Shown: positions 32,886-40,807, numbered from the stretch's first letter. The stretch: 64,000 bases of DNA from Poriferisodalis sp965221195 (GCA_965221195.1 OZ244864.1:2294001-2358000), one strand, 5' to 3'. The notes: generated from the letters alone by a model not told the origin. A program made the numbers and translations.

Positions 32886-33307
32886 TGTCTTGCCGAGCGG
32901 CACCGTTGCACAACGAAGACGGTGCCGGGCTCGTTGCGCTGCCGTGGAGCATTTTGGCATTCGGAGCTTTCCTGATGCTCGCTGTCCAAGTTGCTGTGTA
33001 TCTCTTTGGCACATCGATCGTCACAGCAAATGGGCACGAGGCAACGCGACAGGCGGCACTCGGCGGCGGTGGTCCCCACGCCGTTGCCGATGCCGAGCGA
33101 TGGCTGCGCTCATCGTTCGGGTCGTCGCTGGATGTCGAATCGACCCGGTGGACAGCCACCGCGGACACCGTTGCGCTCGATGTCGTAGTGCGGCTCCCGA
33201 GCCTGCTGCCTGATGCCGCTGCGCCGATGGGACTCCACACAGTAGAGCGAAGATTTGAGGCGCGTCGCGAGCTGGCACGTTTCGCCGCAGATGCACGGGG
33301 ACCGTGA
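32882..33307 (+). CDS. TadE-like pseudopilin
   Basis: 141-residue protein with the TadE/TadF pattern: short charged N-terminus (NEDGAGLVALPWSILAFGAF), one hydrophobic segment, then an extracytoplasmic alpha/beta domain. The ATG at 32882 overlaps the Flp stop. TadE-like minor pilins are cleaved by the same peptidase and modulate the pilus. Overlaps the next gene by 4 bp. Confidence 0.75.
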   Translation: MMSCRAAPLHNEDGAGLVALPWSILAFGAFLMLAVQVAVYLFGTSIVTANGHEATRQAALGGGGPHAVADAERWLRSSFGSSLDVESTRWTATADTVALDVVVRLPSLLPDAAAPMGLHTVERRFEARRELARFAADARGP

Positions 33308-33780
33308 GGACTGCCGTGCTCAACGCTGTGCTCAACCGAAAAGACGAATCCGGCATCGTCGGTGCTGAGGTGCTGCCATTTGTGGTGCTCGTGTTCGTGG
33401 CCGGGACACTGGTGTTCGCCCAAGTGTGGGCGGCGCTGGATGCCAAGTTGGCTGTCGTCGCTGGTTCTCGCGAAGCCGTCAGAGCATTCGTGGAGCATCG
33501 GAGCGGGAGCGCTGCTGAGGCCACAGCCAGCGCAGTCGCTGCGGGTGCCAGCGCAGTCGCCGGTTACGGCATCAACGGCGCTGGGGTCATCACTCCCCTT
33601 GGCAGACCCAGACTGGATCGATGTACACGGGTGACCTTCGAGGCGGTCCAAGAAGTGCCACAACTCGCACCCGCGCCGCTGCGTCGGTCTGTGATGATCG
33701 TGCGAGCTCGCGCCAGCGAGATCGTCGACCCGTTCCGGCACGGACTCAGCGGGCGAGCGCCTTGCCCGCTGCCGTCCTGA
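33304..33780 (+). CDS. TadE/TadF-like minor pilin
   Basis: 158 residues, N-terminal signature ESGIVGAEVLPFVVLVFVAG with a single membrane helix, then a coiled, Ala-rich segment (residues 50-80) and a small C-terminal domain. GTG start overlapping the previous stop. Probably a second pseudopilin of the same pilus; family assignment rests on the N-terminal pattern and on position. Confidence 0.72.
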   Translation: MRTAVLNAVLNRKDESGIVGAEVLPFVVLVFVAGTLVFAQVWAALDAKLAVVAGSREAVRAFVEHRSGSAAEATASAVAAGASAVAGYGINGAGVITPLGRPRLDRCTRVTFEAVQEVPQLAPAPLRRSVMIVRARASEIVDPFRHGLSGRAPCPLPS

Positions 33781-33788
33781 ACGGCATC

Positions 33789-33824
33789 GATCATGGCCCA
33801 GATCGTGGCCCGGATCATGGCCCA
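33789..33824. repeat. 12-bp tandem repeat, 3 copies, at the tadG-like start
   Basis: GATCATGGCCCA, GATCGTGGCCCG and GATCATGGCCCA. It contains the ATG start (33793) and an alternative in-frame ATG of the following gene. Confidence 0.85.
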
Positions 33825-34293
33825 GATCAGAAGATCGGCCTCGCTGCGCAGTGAACGCGAACAGGGCACGGCCCTGTTGTTAGTACCGGTCGGTGTGCTC
33901 ATTGTGGCTTTGCTGGCGAGCATCACTATCGACAGCGCTGCGGCTTTTTTGGCTCAGCGCGAGGCAGTCTCAGCGGCCTCTTCGCTTGCGAACGATCTGC
34001 TCACGCTCGCTATCGACGAAACGGCTCTACGTCGCCGGGGCGTCTACCGGCTGGATCGGGTCCGCCTAGCGAAGCTGCGCGGCTGGGCCCAGCGCACCGC
34101 TGCCGAACGTCTGTCGGCAATCTTTGAACCCGGTTCGATCTCAGTCGCTGTTACAGCATCAGGCCCCGCGGCCGTTCGAGTCTCCGTCTCCGGTGAGGCA
34201 CGGCGAATCATCGGGCTTATCGGCAATGTCAGCGGCGCAAGAGCCAGACCCATTGAGGCTCAAGCGACCGGGCGCGTAGAACTCTCCGGCTGA
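33793..34293 (+). CDS. TadG-like / TadE-family protein
   Basis: 166-residue protein with EREQGTALLLVPVGVLIVAL and one N-terminal membrane helix, followed by a domain of about 110 residues rich in Ala/Arg/Val. This matches putative Flp pilus assembly TadG-like proteins, although the von Willebrand A domain of classical TadG is absent. Last gene of the Tad run; its stop is followed at once by the 20-bp repeat array. Confidence 0.7.
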   Translation: MAQIVARIMAQIRRSASLRSEREQGTALLLVPVGVLIVALLASITIDSAAAFLAQREAVSAASSLANDLLTLAIDETALRRRGVYRLDRVRLAKLRGWAQRTAAERLSAIFEPGSISVAVTASGPAAVRVSVSGEARRIIGLIGNVSGARARPIEAQATGRVELSG

Positions 34294-34606
34294 CGCTGTG
34301 TCCCTGCAGCTGACGCTGTGCCATCGCAGCTCACGCTGTGCCATCGCAGCTCACGCTGTGCCATCGCAGCTCACGCTGTGCCATCGCAGCTCACGCTGTG
34401 CCATCGCAGCTCACGCTGTGTCCCTGCAGCTGACGCTGTGCCATCGCAGCTCACGCTGTGCCATCGCAGCTCACGCTGTGTCCCTGCAGCTGACGCTGTG
34501 CCTCCCTCCCCTCCCCCGTCCATGCTGTCATCGATGATTCCCAGAATTACTTGATTTCATAATATTCAATTTGAGAACTTTCTGTGTTTTTGAGTATTTT
34601 TTGATA
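34294..34606. repeat. 20-bp minisatellite of two unit types, then AT-rich leader
   Basis: The 313 bp between the tadG-like gene and the pseudokinase hold ten exact 20-bp units at 34301-34500. Type A is CCATCGCAGCTCACGCTGTG (7 copies) and type B is TCCCTGCAGCTGACGCTGTG (3 copies), in the order B A A A A A B A A B. All copies of a type are identical. A half unit precedes the array. The remaining 100 bp are pyrimidine-rich, then AT-rich: ACTTGATTTCATAATATTCA begins at 34549, and TTGAGA (34571-34576) with TATTTT (34595-34600), 18 bp apart, is a possible promoter that would put the transcript start at the ATG 34607. Confidence 0.95.
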
Positions 34607-35950
34607 ATGCTCAGAAGTCCAACAGTCCGCAACGACGAACTCGGCAACACCGTGCTGGTGAAACACGCAACAGGATCGGATTGCTCCCGGTTGCGTCACG
34701 AAGCCGAGTTGCTCAACACGATCCGCAACGAAGGCGTAGTAACCGCAATCGGATTCGAAGAGTCCGAGGAACGCTGCGAACTCCGGCTTCGGTACCTCGA
34801 AGCCGCAACCGTGGCCGAGCACCCGCCGCTGCGATGCCACGACATGCTCGACTTCCTCATCGCGGTAGGCACCACAATCGCCGAGTTGCATCAAGAAGGC
34901 ATACGTCACGGCGCTGTGAACCGCGACCATGTCTTGCTCGCACGGCCCTTACGCCCGGTGCTCTGCGGCTTCGGCTCAGCCACAGGGCCGACAGACCCAC
35001 AGCAGCATCAAGTGGGAGTCGATCTGGCCGGCATCGCTGCGATTGCCGAGACCGAACTTGCACGCACAAATCGCATTATCACCGGCGCAGCGGAGCGCCG
35101 AGACTGCAGCGATGCCCTCAGCGCAACCCGAGATCTGGCTGCATCGGCAGAGAGGGCACCAAATGATGACGCGGCCCTACACACCTGGATCTCCCGCTTG
35201 GAAACGATCCGTCACGAAGCGAACCCAGTACCGCTCAACACCAACGCGCGCGGTCCTCATCTGGCGCCCGAAGTGGGGCCGTCGGGAGGAGATCGTCGCC
35301 GCATCGCGGCCGCAGCGGCCGCTGTGGCGCTCGTTGGGGTTGTTTTCGTTGGCTGGCGCGTGCTCGCCGGCGGAGAGCGGGACCATCACCAAACAAGCCC
35401 TCTGATACCGACGGAGGCACTGACTGAGGCGCCGACTGGCTCGGCTGTCGACGCTGGTATTAATTCTGGTGTCGCGGTCATCGCTGCTGAAACCGACCCA
35501 CCCGAATCCGAAGATCTGAAAACAACCGCGTCTCAACCACCCGCACCAGTGTCGGCGCTGGGTGCTTCGGAAGCGCCAGAGGTGCTGGGTGCTTCGGAGG
35601 CGCCAGGGACTGAAGAGCACATCAGCAACGGCGCAACACTGCTCTACGGCACCGCTCTCTACGACACTGCTCACACACACTGCGCCAAAGAGAGCCAGGC
35701 TGAGGCGGACGGCAATGCCAGTGACGGCAACCCCATTAACAGCGATGTTGACTGTGTAGATGAGCCGCCGCTCGCAAGTTCCAATCGTCAAACAGAAGCC
35801 AGCCGCCTCACACTCCGCAACGGGCAATGGGCGCTAGCCGGCGAAGACGACCTAGCAGCACTGAGCTGCGATGTTGTGGTGGTGCATTACGGCGAGCTGA
35901 GCATTGAATCTCCCCAACCTGCACCATCAGAACCAGACTGGGCTGACTAA
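34607..35950 (+). CDS. Membrane-anchored protein pseudokinase
   Basis: 447 residues. The N-terminal 200 residues resemble a Hanks-type Ser/Thr kinase: nucleotide Lys19 in VLVKH, helix-C Glu32 in LRHEAEL, and a catalytic-loop segment IRHGAVNRDHVLL. The HRD Asp is replaced by Ala103, the catalytic-loop Lys by Asn105 and Asn by His108, while the DFG motif reads GFG (121-123). It therefore looks catalytically dead. One membrane helix (about 233-252) follows, then an acidic Pro/Thr/Ser-rich outer part with a 27-bp duplication (LGASEAPE). It lies directly after the Tad genes and may regulate them. The stop codon lies in a 22-bp direct repeat shared with the hemW end. Confidence 0.75.
   Translation: MLRSPTVRNDELGNTVLVKHATGSDCSRLRHEAELLNTIRNEGVVTAIGFEESEERCELRLRYLEAATVAEHPPLRCHDMLDFLIAVGTTIAELHQEGIRHGAVNRDHVLLARPLRPVLCGFGSATGPTDPQQHQVGVDLAGIAAIAETELARTNRIITGAAERRDCSDALSATRDLAASAERAPNDDAALHTWISRLETIRHEANPVPLNTNARGPHLAPEVGPSGGDRRRIAAAAAAVALVGVVFVGWRVLAGGERDHHQTSPLIPTEALTEAPTGSAVDAGINSGVAVIAAETDPPESEDLKTTASQPPAPVSALGASEAPEVLGASEAPGTEEHISNGATLLYGTALYDTAHTHCAKESQAEADGNASDGNPINSDVDCVDEPPLASSNRQTEASRLTLRNGQWALAGEDDLAALSCDVVVVHYGELSIESPQPAPSEPDWAD
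35555..35608. repeat. 27-bp tandem repeat, 2 copies, inside the pseudokinase gene
   Basis: Two nine-codon units encoding LGASEAPEV and LGASEAPGT-like residues in the extracytoplasmic part. Confidence 0.85.
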
Positions 35951-35962
35951 GACTGGGTTACC
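35941..35962. repeat. Left copy of the 22-bp direct repeat flanking the methyltransferase cassette
   Basis: Identical over 22 bp to 39256-39277; the core is CTGACTAAGACTGGGTTACC. A further five bases to the left (GACTG) are also shared but for a one-base indel. The copy contains the stop codon (TAA, 35948-35950) of the pseudokinase gene. Confidence 0.9.
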
Positions 35963-35998
35963 GCCTCCCGCACCTGCCAAGCTGACCTGCCGCGAGGA

Positions 35999-38900
35999 CT
36001 AACCTGTCGGCTGAGACTGCTGGCCGCCGTGAACGGAAGGCTCCCTACACCACTGGTCGCGAGTGATGTCGAGTGAGTTGATGACACGCGACTCCAACTG
36101 GAGGATATCTGTCAGGAGGAGTTTGTCAAGCCGCTTGCGTTCGGCGTCGCGCCACGACTCATTGGCAGGCAGCAGACCGATCTCGGCATACGCGTCGGCT
36201 GTTGAGGAGGCGAGTGCCATCTGGTCTGCGCTGAGTTGACGCGGGTCAGGCACAAGTAGATCACCGATGCGGGTGAGGCTGAGTATTGCCCGACCGGACT
36301 GCTGTCTGCTTCCGAGGAACCAGAAGTTGATCAAGCCGATAGTCGAATTGAGCCAGAGAGCAACGAGTGGCTCCCAGGAGCGATCGTGCAGAACAAATGA
36401 CGGCCATGCGCGACCGCCGATCACTGGTGTCTCGGTCAGGCACGCGGTGAGCGGCTGACTGTTGATTCGGAAATCCAAGCTGCAATGAAGGCGCGTAGCC
36501 GTATTCCAGACTCTCAGTGCGAGATCGTGCTGATCGTCATCGACGCGGCCTTGAGTGTCAGGCACTACTCGCAGCTGCTGCTCTCGCTGCGCGTCGTGGC
36601 TCCAGAGAATCGGATACGCAGCGGCGTGGCTCTCGGTGAGTTCTTCGACGGCGAACGGGCCGCGCGCCGTGTTGCCCGTCGCTTTGATGTCGAGGTGGTA
36701 CGGGCCGGGTTCACCCAACTCACGAAGAGGCACGAGAGGCAGCGGCACGTCAGCCAGTCTCGGCAGCCGGAGAAGCCCGTGCCCGAGACCCAGCGCAGTC
36801 CGGGTGACGTCTGGTTCTCTCACAGCAGCGCATCCGCCTTCGGTGATGGGAGAGCGGACGAAAGTCGCCACTGTTTCGCCGCCCACCCGCAGGTTTCCGG
36901 TTGTCTCTCGTCCGAGAGATGCAATCGCTCGTGCGATTTCGACTCCAGCGACGATCCCGCTGGGCCGACGGTGGAGATTGATCCACAGCACGTCACCGTC
37001 GAGCGAAGGAACGCCCAAGCCGGATGCCTCAGTGCCTTCCGCAGTGTCGGTGGGTGTATCGCTCTCTGACTCCTCGATGCCTGCCGATTCGAACCGTCGT
37101 GTTGCGACGACGAGCACTTCGGCCATGCCTGTGTCCGCGGAGAACGCTCGGTCGGTACTGCCTGCCGCTGCAATCGAGATCACCGTGACATCAAGGTACG
37201 CCTCAGCCAGCAGCCTGCGAACGCGGCTCCAAGAAGCACCAGACAAGAACGCCGCCGGAATAACCAGAGCAATGACTCCGCCGGGTTTCGTCTTCAGGTG
37301 GACAAGATCGATGAAGTTAGTTGCCAAGCCCGCGTTGCCGTGGCCGACCTGCTCGTGGGGCAAATGCTTGCCGAGGCGCTTCAGTTCGCGCGACATGAGG
37401 CGTTGTTCATCAGCGCTGGTCTCGAATCCGGCGAAAGACGGAACGGGCACACCTTGCTGTTGAGTTGTCTCCTTCGTGGTCGGCCGCGTGAACGGCGGGT
37501 TCATGATGCACAGGTCCAACGAAGCAGCCGGCAGATTGAGCCGACCAGAACTCTCGGGACCGTGGCCTGACACAGCCCCGCCGCCGCCGAGTGCCTGCTC
37601 GCCGGTGCCGAACACGCTGAGCTGAACATCGGTGCCTAGGAGATCGAGAGAGCCGATGGAGGTACGAGGCTTGTCGTCGCCGGGGAGCGTGTACGTGCCG
37701 TAAGGCATTGTGTGGATGTTGGTCTGCGTGAAGGTGACGCTCGGGTGGGCCGCCGACAGCAGGGCAACCGTGAGATGCGTCGCAGCCGGCATGATGTCGG
37801 CCCCCACCAGCACCTGCTCCATCATGTGCCGATGAACAGATCGGTCGTCCACCCCATACCGGCGGACGCGAGCAGCGATGCGCCGATATGCCGCAGACAG
37901 CAGCGTGCCGGTTCCGCAGGCGAGGTCTGCGACCCGCAGACCTCCGCAGATGCCGTCTGCGGTCGGCTGGATATGCATCCGCTCGACTGCGAGCTCGGCC
38001 AAGAGGGACGCTGAACTCGGAAGCGTGTAGAAGGTCGCGAGGAACTTGCGGTCGGTGATCAGGCGCCCGATGGCCTGTCCTGCGAGGTCTCCGGTCGTGA
38101 CCGTCCCGAGGCCTTCGAGGTCTTCCGCCAGCCCCATCATTTCGAGCAGCACGGGCGTAGCACTCGGTGACGGCAGCGCATCGAGGATGTCGACGGCCAG
38201 AGAGAAGACTGGCCAGTAGTCGACATCGCTCATAATACGATGCCATTCGTCGGCGAACTCTTGCTGACTCACACGCGTCCTGCCGCGCTGGAGGCCCTTG
38301 GTGCGCAGCTGTGAGAAGTTCTTGATGCCGTGCTGGTCGGCGATTGCCCGATGCACGATGCAGGCGTTCGCTAGCACTGCCATCGCCATTCGGACGGTCT
38401 GAAGCCCGGGTTCCTGCTGCAGGCACCGAGCGATATTCACGAGAGCATTCGGCCGCTCGTCGGCGGCGAACATCACCATCGACGCTGCTCTATCGATCGC
38501 TTCTTCGAAGGTCGCCGCCCCCCGGTCGACTGCTTGTTCGGAGACTGCGGTTGTCTCGATGAAACCCGCGACACTGTCGAGTGTCCCGGTGATCCAGCCG
38601 GATACGGGGTACCTCACTGGGGTTGGTGCACCGCCAGCTGAATCCTCGTCGGCTGAATTCTTGCTGGTCGAACTCGAGCTGGGATCGCCGGGCGCCCAGG
38701 TGTTTGGGCATGTGAAGGAGCAGTATGAGTAGCGCGTCTCGGCATCGCCGAGCGCTCCCGCAAGAGCCGACTGGTCGAGCGAGCCGAGGAACGCCGGCAC
38801 CCTCAACGCAACGACATGCTCGACGAACGCGCCGTTCGCGAGCTGCGTGCCGAGCCTCGCAAGAGCGTCGCCTTCGGCACTTGCAGGCGGGTTGTCGTCG

Positions 38901-39103
38901 TATTCGATCTCGATGACCGTCGCAGTGCTGAGACCCGTGTGCAGGACGATGTCGGGCTGCTTGGATGCTGCTCCTCGAATGACGCGCGACTGCTCGGCAT
39001 TGAGGTGCCCGCGCCATCCGGGCGAGCGCTGCAGCAGTGCCTGCACGAACAGCGCGTTGAACGCCGTTTCTTCGGTATGGGGAGCAGCAGTCACATCGAG
39101 CAT
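35999..39103 (-). CDS. Orphan N6-adenine DNA methyltransferase with a possible N-terminal nuclease-like domain
   Basis: About 1,034 residues. The methyltransferase core has motif I DLACGTG (about residue 395 from this start) and motif IV NPPF (about 535), which mark a gamma-type N6-adenine methylase. The C-terminal 300 residues, with ALWLNSTIGLINFWF and a QQSGRA segment, look like a target-recognition region of type I/IIG enzymes. An N-terminal PDIVL ... VIEIEY segment (about 50-68) recalls a PD-(D/E)xK nuclease but has Glu where Lys is expected. No restriction, specificity or helicase gene is adjacent. An upstream TTG at 39148 would add 15 residues. Unlike its neighbours it carries no short tandem repeats. 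Confidence 0.85.
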   Translation of the reverse strand: MLDVTAAPHTEETAFNALFVQALLQRSPGWRGHLNAEQSRVIRGAASKQPDIVLHTGLSTATVIEIEYDDNPPASAEGDALARLGTQLANGAFVEHVVALRVPAFLGSLDQSALAGALGDAETRYSYCSFTCPNTWAPGDPSSSSTSKNSADEDSAGGAPTPVRYPVSGWITGTLDSVAGFIETTAVSEQAVDRGAATFEEAIDRAASMVMFAADERPNALVNIARCLQQEPGLQTVRMAMAVLANACIVHRAIADQHGIKNFSQLRTKGLQRGRTRVSQQEFADEWHRIMSDVDYWPVFSLAVDILDALPSPSATPVLLEMMGLAEDLEGLGTVTTGDLAGQAIGRLITDRKFLATFYTLPSSASLLAELAVERMHIQPTADGICGGLRVADLACGTGTLLSAAYRRIAARVRRYGVDDRSVHRHMMEQVLVGADIMPAATHLTVALLSAAHPSVTFTQTNIHTMPYGTYTLPGDDKPRTSIGSLDLLGTDVQLSVFGTGEQALGGGGAVSGHGPESSGRLNLPAASLDLCIMNPPFTRPTTKETTQQQGVPVPSFAGFETSADEQRLMSRELKRLGKHLPHEQVGHGNAGLATNFIDLVHLKTKPGGVIALVIPAAFLSGASWSRVRRLLAEAYLDVTVISIAAAGSTDRAFSADTGMAEVLVVATRRFESAGIEESESDTPTDTAEGTEASGLGVPSLDGDVLWINLHRRPSGIVAGVEIARAIASLGRETTGNLRVGGETVATFVRSPITEGGCAAVREPDVTRTALGLGHGLLRLPRLADVPLPLVPLRELGEPGPYHLDIKATGNTARGPFAVEELTESHAAAYPILWSHDAQREQQLRVVPDTQGRVDDDQHDLALRVWNTATRLHCSLDFRINSQPLTACLTETPVIGGRAWPSFVLHDRSWEPLVALWLNSTIGLINFWFLGSRQQSGRAILSLTRIGDLLVPDPRQLSADQMALASSTADAYAEIGLLPANESWRDAERKRLDKLLLTDILQLESRVINSLDITRDQWCREPSVHGGQQSQPTG

Positions 39104-39255
39104 TCTGCCGAGCCGGTGTGACACAGACGCGAACCAGATTGCAAGCAAGCAATTGGATGCCGAGGCGGGGCATCGTCGGCCCGTTCTGCGGTTGCGCTAC
39201 GGCGATGGTTGCAGCCGAGCGGCTCAACCGTCATTGGGCAGGCATCGACATGACT

Positions 39256-39277
39256 GGCTGACTAAGACTGGGTTACC
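39256..39277. repeat. Right copy of the 22-bp direct repeat flanking the methyltransferase cassette
   Basis: Perfect match to 35941-35962. It contains the stop codon (39262-39264, minus strand) and the last codons (Thr-Gln-Ser) of hemW. Confidence 0.9.
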
Positions 39278-40431
39278 TGAGATTGGGTTTGGGGCGGAGG
39301 GAGAAGGCGAATAGCAACCTCATTGGCTACAAGCCGGCCCTTGGTGGTGAGTCGGAGATAGCCCGTAGCGGCGGGTACGAACAGACCCGCTATCTCGGGG
39401 GGCACTGTTTCGGCCGGAACACCAGCCGATGTACGCAACGCCAGTTGCAGCGCCTCTGTTCGGCTCTCATTGGGGCCGAGCAATTCGCTTCCCGCCTCAA
39501 CCGAAGCCCCTGCGGTAACCGCTGCGATGTAACGCTCCGGCGTCCGCAAGCTCCAGTATCGACGGCCGTCGCGGTAACTATGTGCAGCGCAGCCGATGCC
39601 GGCATAAGAACCTTGCCTCCAGTACAACAAGTTGTGCCGACACTGCGCGCCAAGACGAGCCCAATTAGAGATCTCGTAGTTCTCAAAGCCGGCACGCTCG
39701 GCAATCTCATCGATGATCACGTACCTATCTGCCATGTCGTCGTCGTCAGGATGGCGGGAAGGGTCGTCTCCCAGCGGAGTGCCCGGCTCGGGAGTCAATC
39801 CGTACACACTGAGATGATCGGGGCCGAGCGCAATGGCAGCGCAGAGCGTGTACACGCAGTCGGCCTCCGATTCGGCCGGCGAGCCGAACATAAGGTCAAA
39901 GCTGAGCAGGTCAATGCCTGCGTCTCGAACGGCATCGACTGACGTCACAACTGTGGCCGGGTCGTGCTGACGGCCCAGCGCTGTAAGCACATGAGGCACC
40001 ATCGACTGCACGCCCAGACTGATTCGATTCACTCCCATGTCGCGGTATGCCCGCATGGCTTCAAGCGTGACCAGTTCCGGGTTGCACTCAACAGTCATTT
40101 CGGCACCCGGTGCCAGCGGCAGCTCAGCGACCACGGCAGCGAGCAGCGAAGGTGCAACCAGATTGGGTGTACCGCCACCGAAGAACACCGACGTGACCAG
40201 TGGCAAGCTAGGTGCCAGTGCGCGTGCTTGCTCTTTGCAGCACGCCATGTACTCGGCCATGAGATGATGGCGATCTGTCCATGTCGCGAACGCGCAGTAG
40301 TCGCAGCGGTGTGTGCAAAAGGGAACGTGTACGTACACACCGAATTCTTGATCGGGCGACTGCGGCTGTTTAGCGAAACCAGCACCGAAACCAGCACACT
40401 GAACGGCACCAGCCGCATGCGCGGTCGTCAC
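39262..40431 (-). CDS. hemW: HemW-like radical SAM protein (haem chaperone)
   Basis: Radical SAM protein with the [4Fe-4S] motif CTHRCDYC (about residues 38-45) in FGVYVHVPFCTHRCDYCAFA. Then FFGGGTPNLVAPSLLAAV, ECNPELVTLEAMRAYRDMGV, NRISLGVQS and DLMFGSPAES are typical of HemW, formerly misannotated as oxygen-independent coproporphyrinogen oxidase. It binds haem and delivers it to targets. The start overlaps the upstream BldD-like gene by 4 bp. The last codons lie in the right copy of the 22-bp repeat. Confidence 0.92.
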   Translation of the reverse strand: MTTAHAAGAVQCAGFGAGFAKQPQSPDQEFGVYVHVPFCTHRCDYCAFATWTDRHHLMAEYMACCKEQARALAPSLPLVTSVFFGGGTPNLVAPSLLAAVVAELPLAPGAEMTVECNPELVTLEAMRAYRDMGVNRISLGVQSMVPHVLTALGRQHDPATVVTSVDAVRDAGIDLLSFDLMFGSPAESEADCVYTLCAAIALGPDHLSVYGLTPEPGTPLGDDPSRHPDDDDMADRYVIIDEIAERAGFENYEISNWARLGAQCRHNLLYWRQGSYAGIGCAAHSYRDGRRYWSLRTPERYIAAVTAGASVEAGSELLGPNESRTEALQLALRTSAGVPAETVPPEIAGLFVPAATGYLRLTTKGRLVANEVAIRLLPPPQTQSQVTQS

Positions 40432-40775
40432 AGCACCGCATCAGGTGGATAGCTCGCCCACGCGTCGGCTGAGGCCGACTCACCACTGGGCGACTCACCA
40501 CTGGGCACCTCACCACTGGGCAACCCGCCACTGGGCAACTCTGGGGGTTTCGGTGGCAGAAGCTCGGCGGGCGCTACTTCGTAAATCTCGGCCAGCCGAA
40601 GCAAGCGGCGCACCTGCACGCCGCGCTCGCCGCGCTCGTATGCACCCAGCACCGACACTCGGAACTCACCGGCGGAGATTGTCTCCACCTCGCCCAGTGT
40701 CATGCGACGACGCTTGCGCACCGAACGCAGGCGCTCCCCCAGCAGCTCATCTACATGCGAACGAGCGTCGGTCAC
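40428..40775 (-). CDS. BldD-like XRE-family regulator
   Basis: 115-residue helix-turn-helix protein: LRSVRKRRRMTLGEVETISA, then FRVSVLGAYERGERGVQVRR and LLRLAEIYEVAPAELLP. The YERG motif after the recognition helix is characteristic of the BldD group of actinobacterial regulators. The BldD C-terminal cyclic-di-GMP domain is missing and replaced by a Pro/Ser/Gly tail made by four 15-bp repeats (40477-40536). It is translationally coupled to hemW and lies 32 bp downstream of dnaJ. Confidence 0.85.
   Translation of the reverse strand: MTDARSHVDELLGERLRSVRKRRRMTLGEVETISAGEFRVSVLGAYERGERGVQVRRLLRLAEIYEVAPAELLPPKPPELPSGGLPSGEVPSGESPSGESASADAWASYPPDAVL
40477..40536. repeat. 15-bp tandem repeat, 4 copies, in the BldD-like gene 3' end
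   Basis: GACTCACCACTGGGC (twice), ACCTCACCACTGGGC and AACCCGCCACTGGGC, encoding LPSGG/VPSGE/SPSGE repeats. Confidence 0.93.
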
Positions 40776-40807
40776 CTCAGTTCGCCTTGGGCATCTCAGG
40801 GGACATC

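Noticed and set aside
34301..34500. Possible CRISPR array
   Set aside because: The 20-bp units are contiguous with no unique spacers, and no cas genes are present.
34298..34554. Two overlapping open frames in the 20-bp minisatellite
   Set aside because: A 20-bp unit without stops is open in several frames by itself. The peptides are pure repeats in shifting frames and have no ribosome site.
36485..38562. Long open frames antisense to the methyltransferase gene
   Set aside because: They are by-products of high-GC codon use on the other strand, with no domain content or ribosome sites.
39256..39290. Right 22-bp repeat as just another local tandem array
   Set aside because: The hemW end does contain similar short GATTGGG/GACTGGG words, but a 22-bp exact match 3.3 kb away that also ends at the neighbouring gene's stop is unlikely to come from that.
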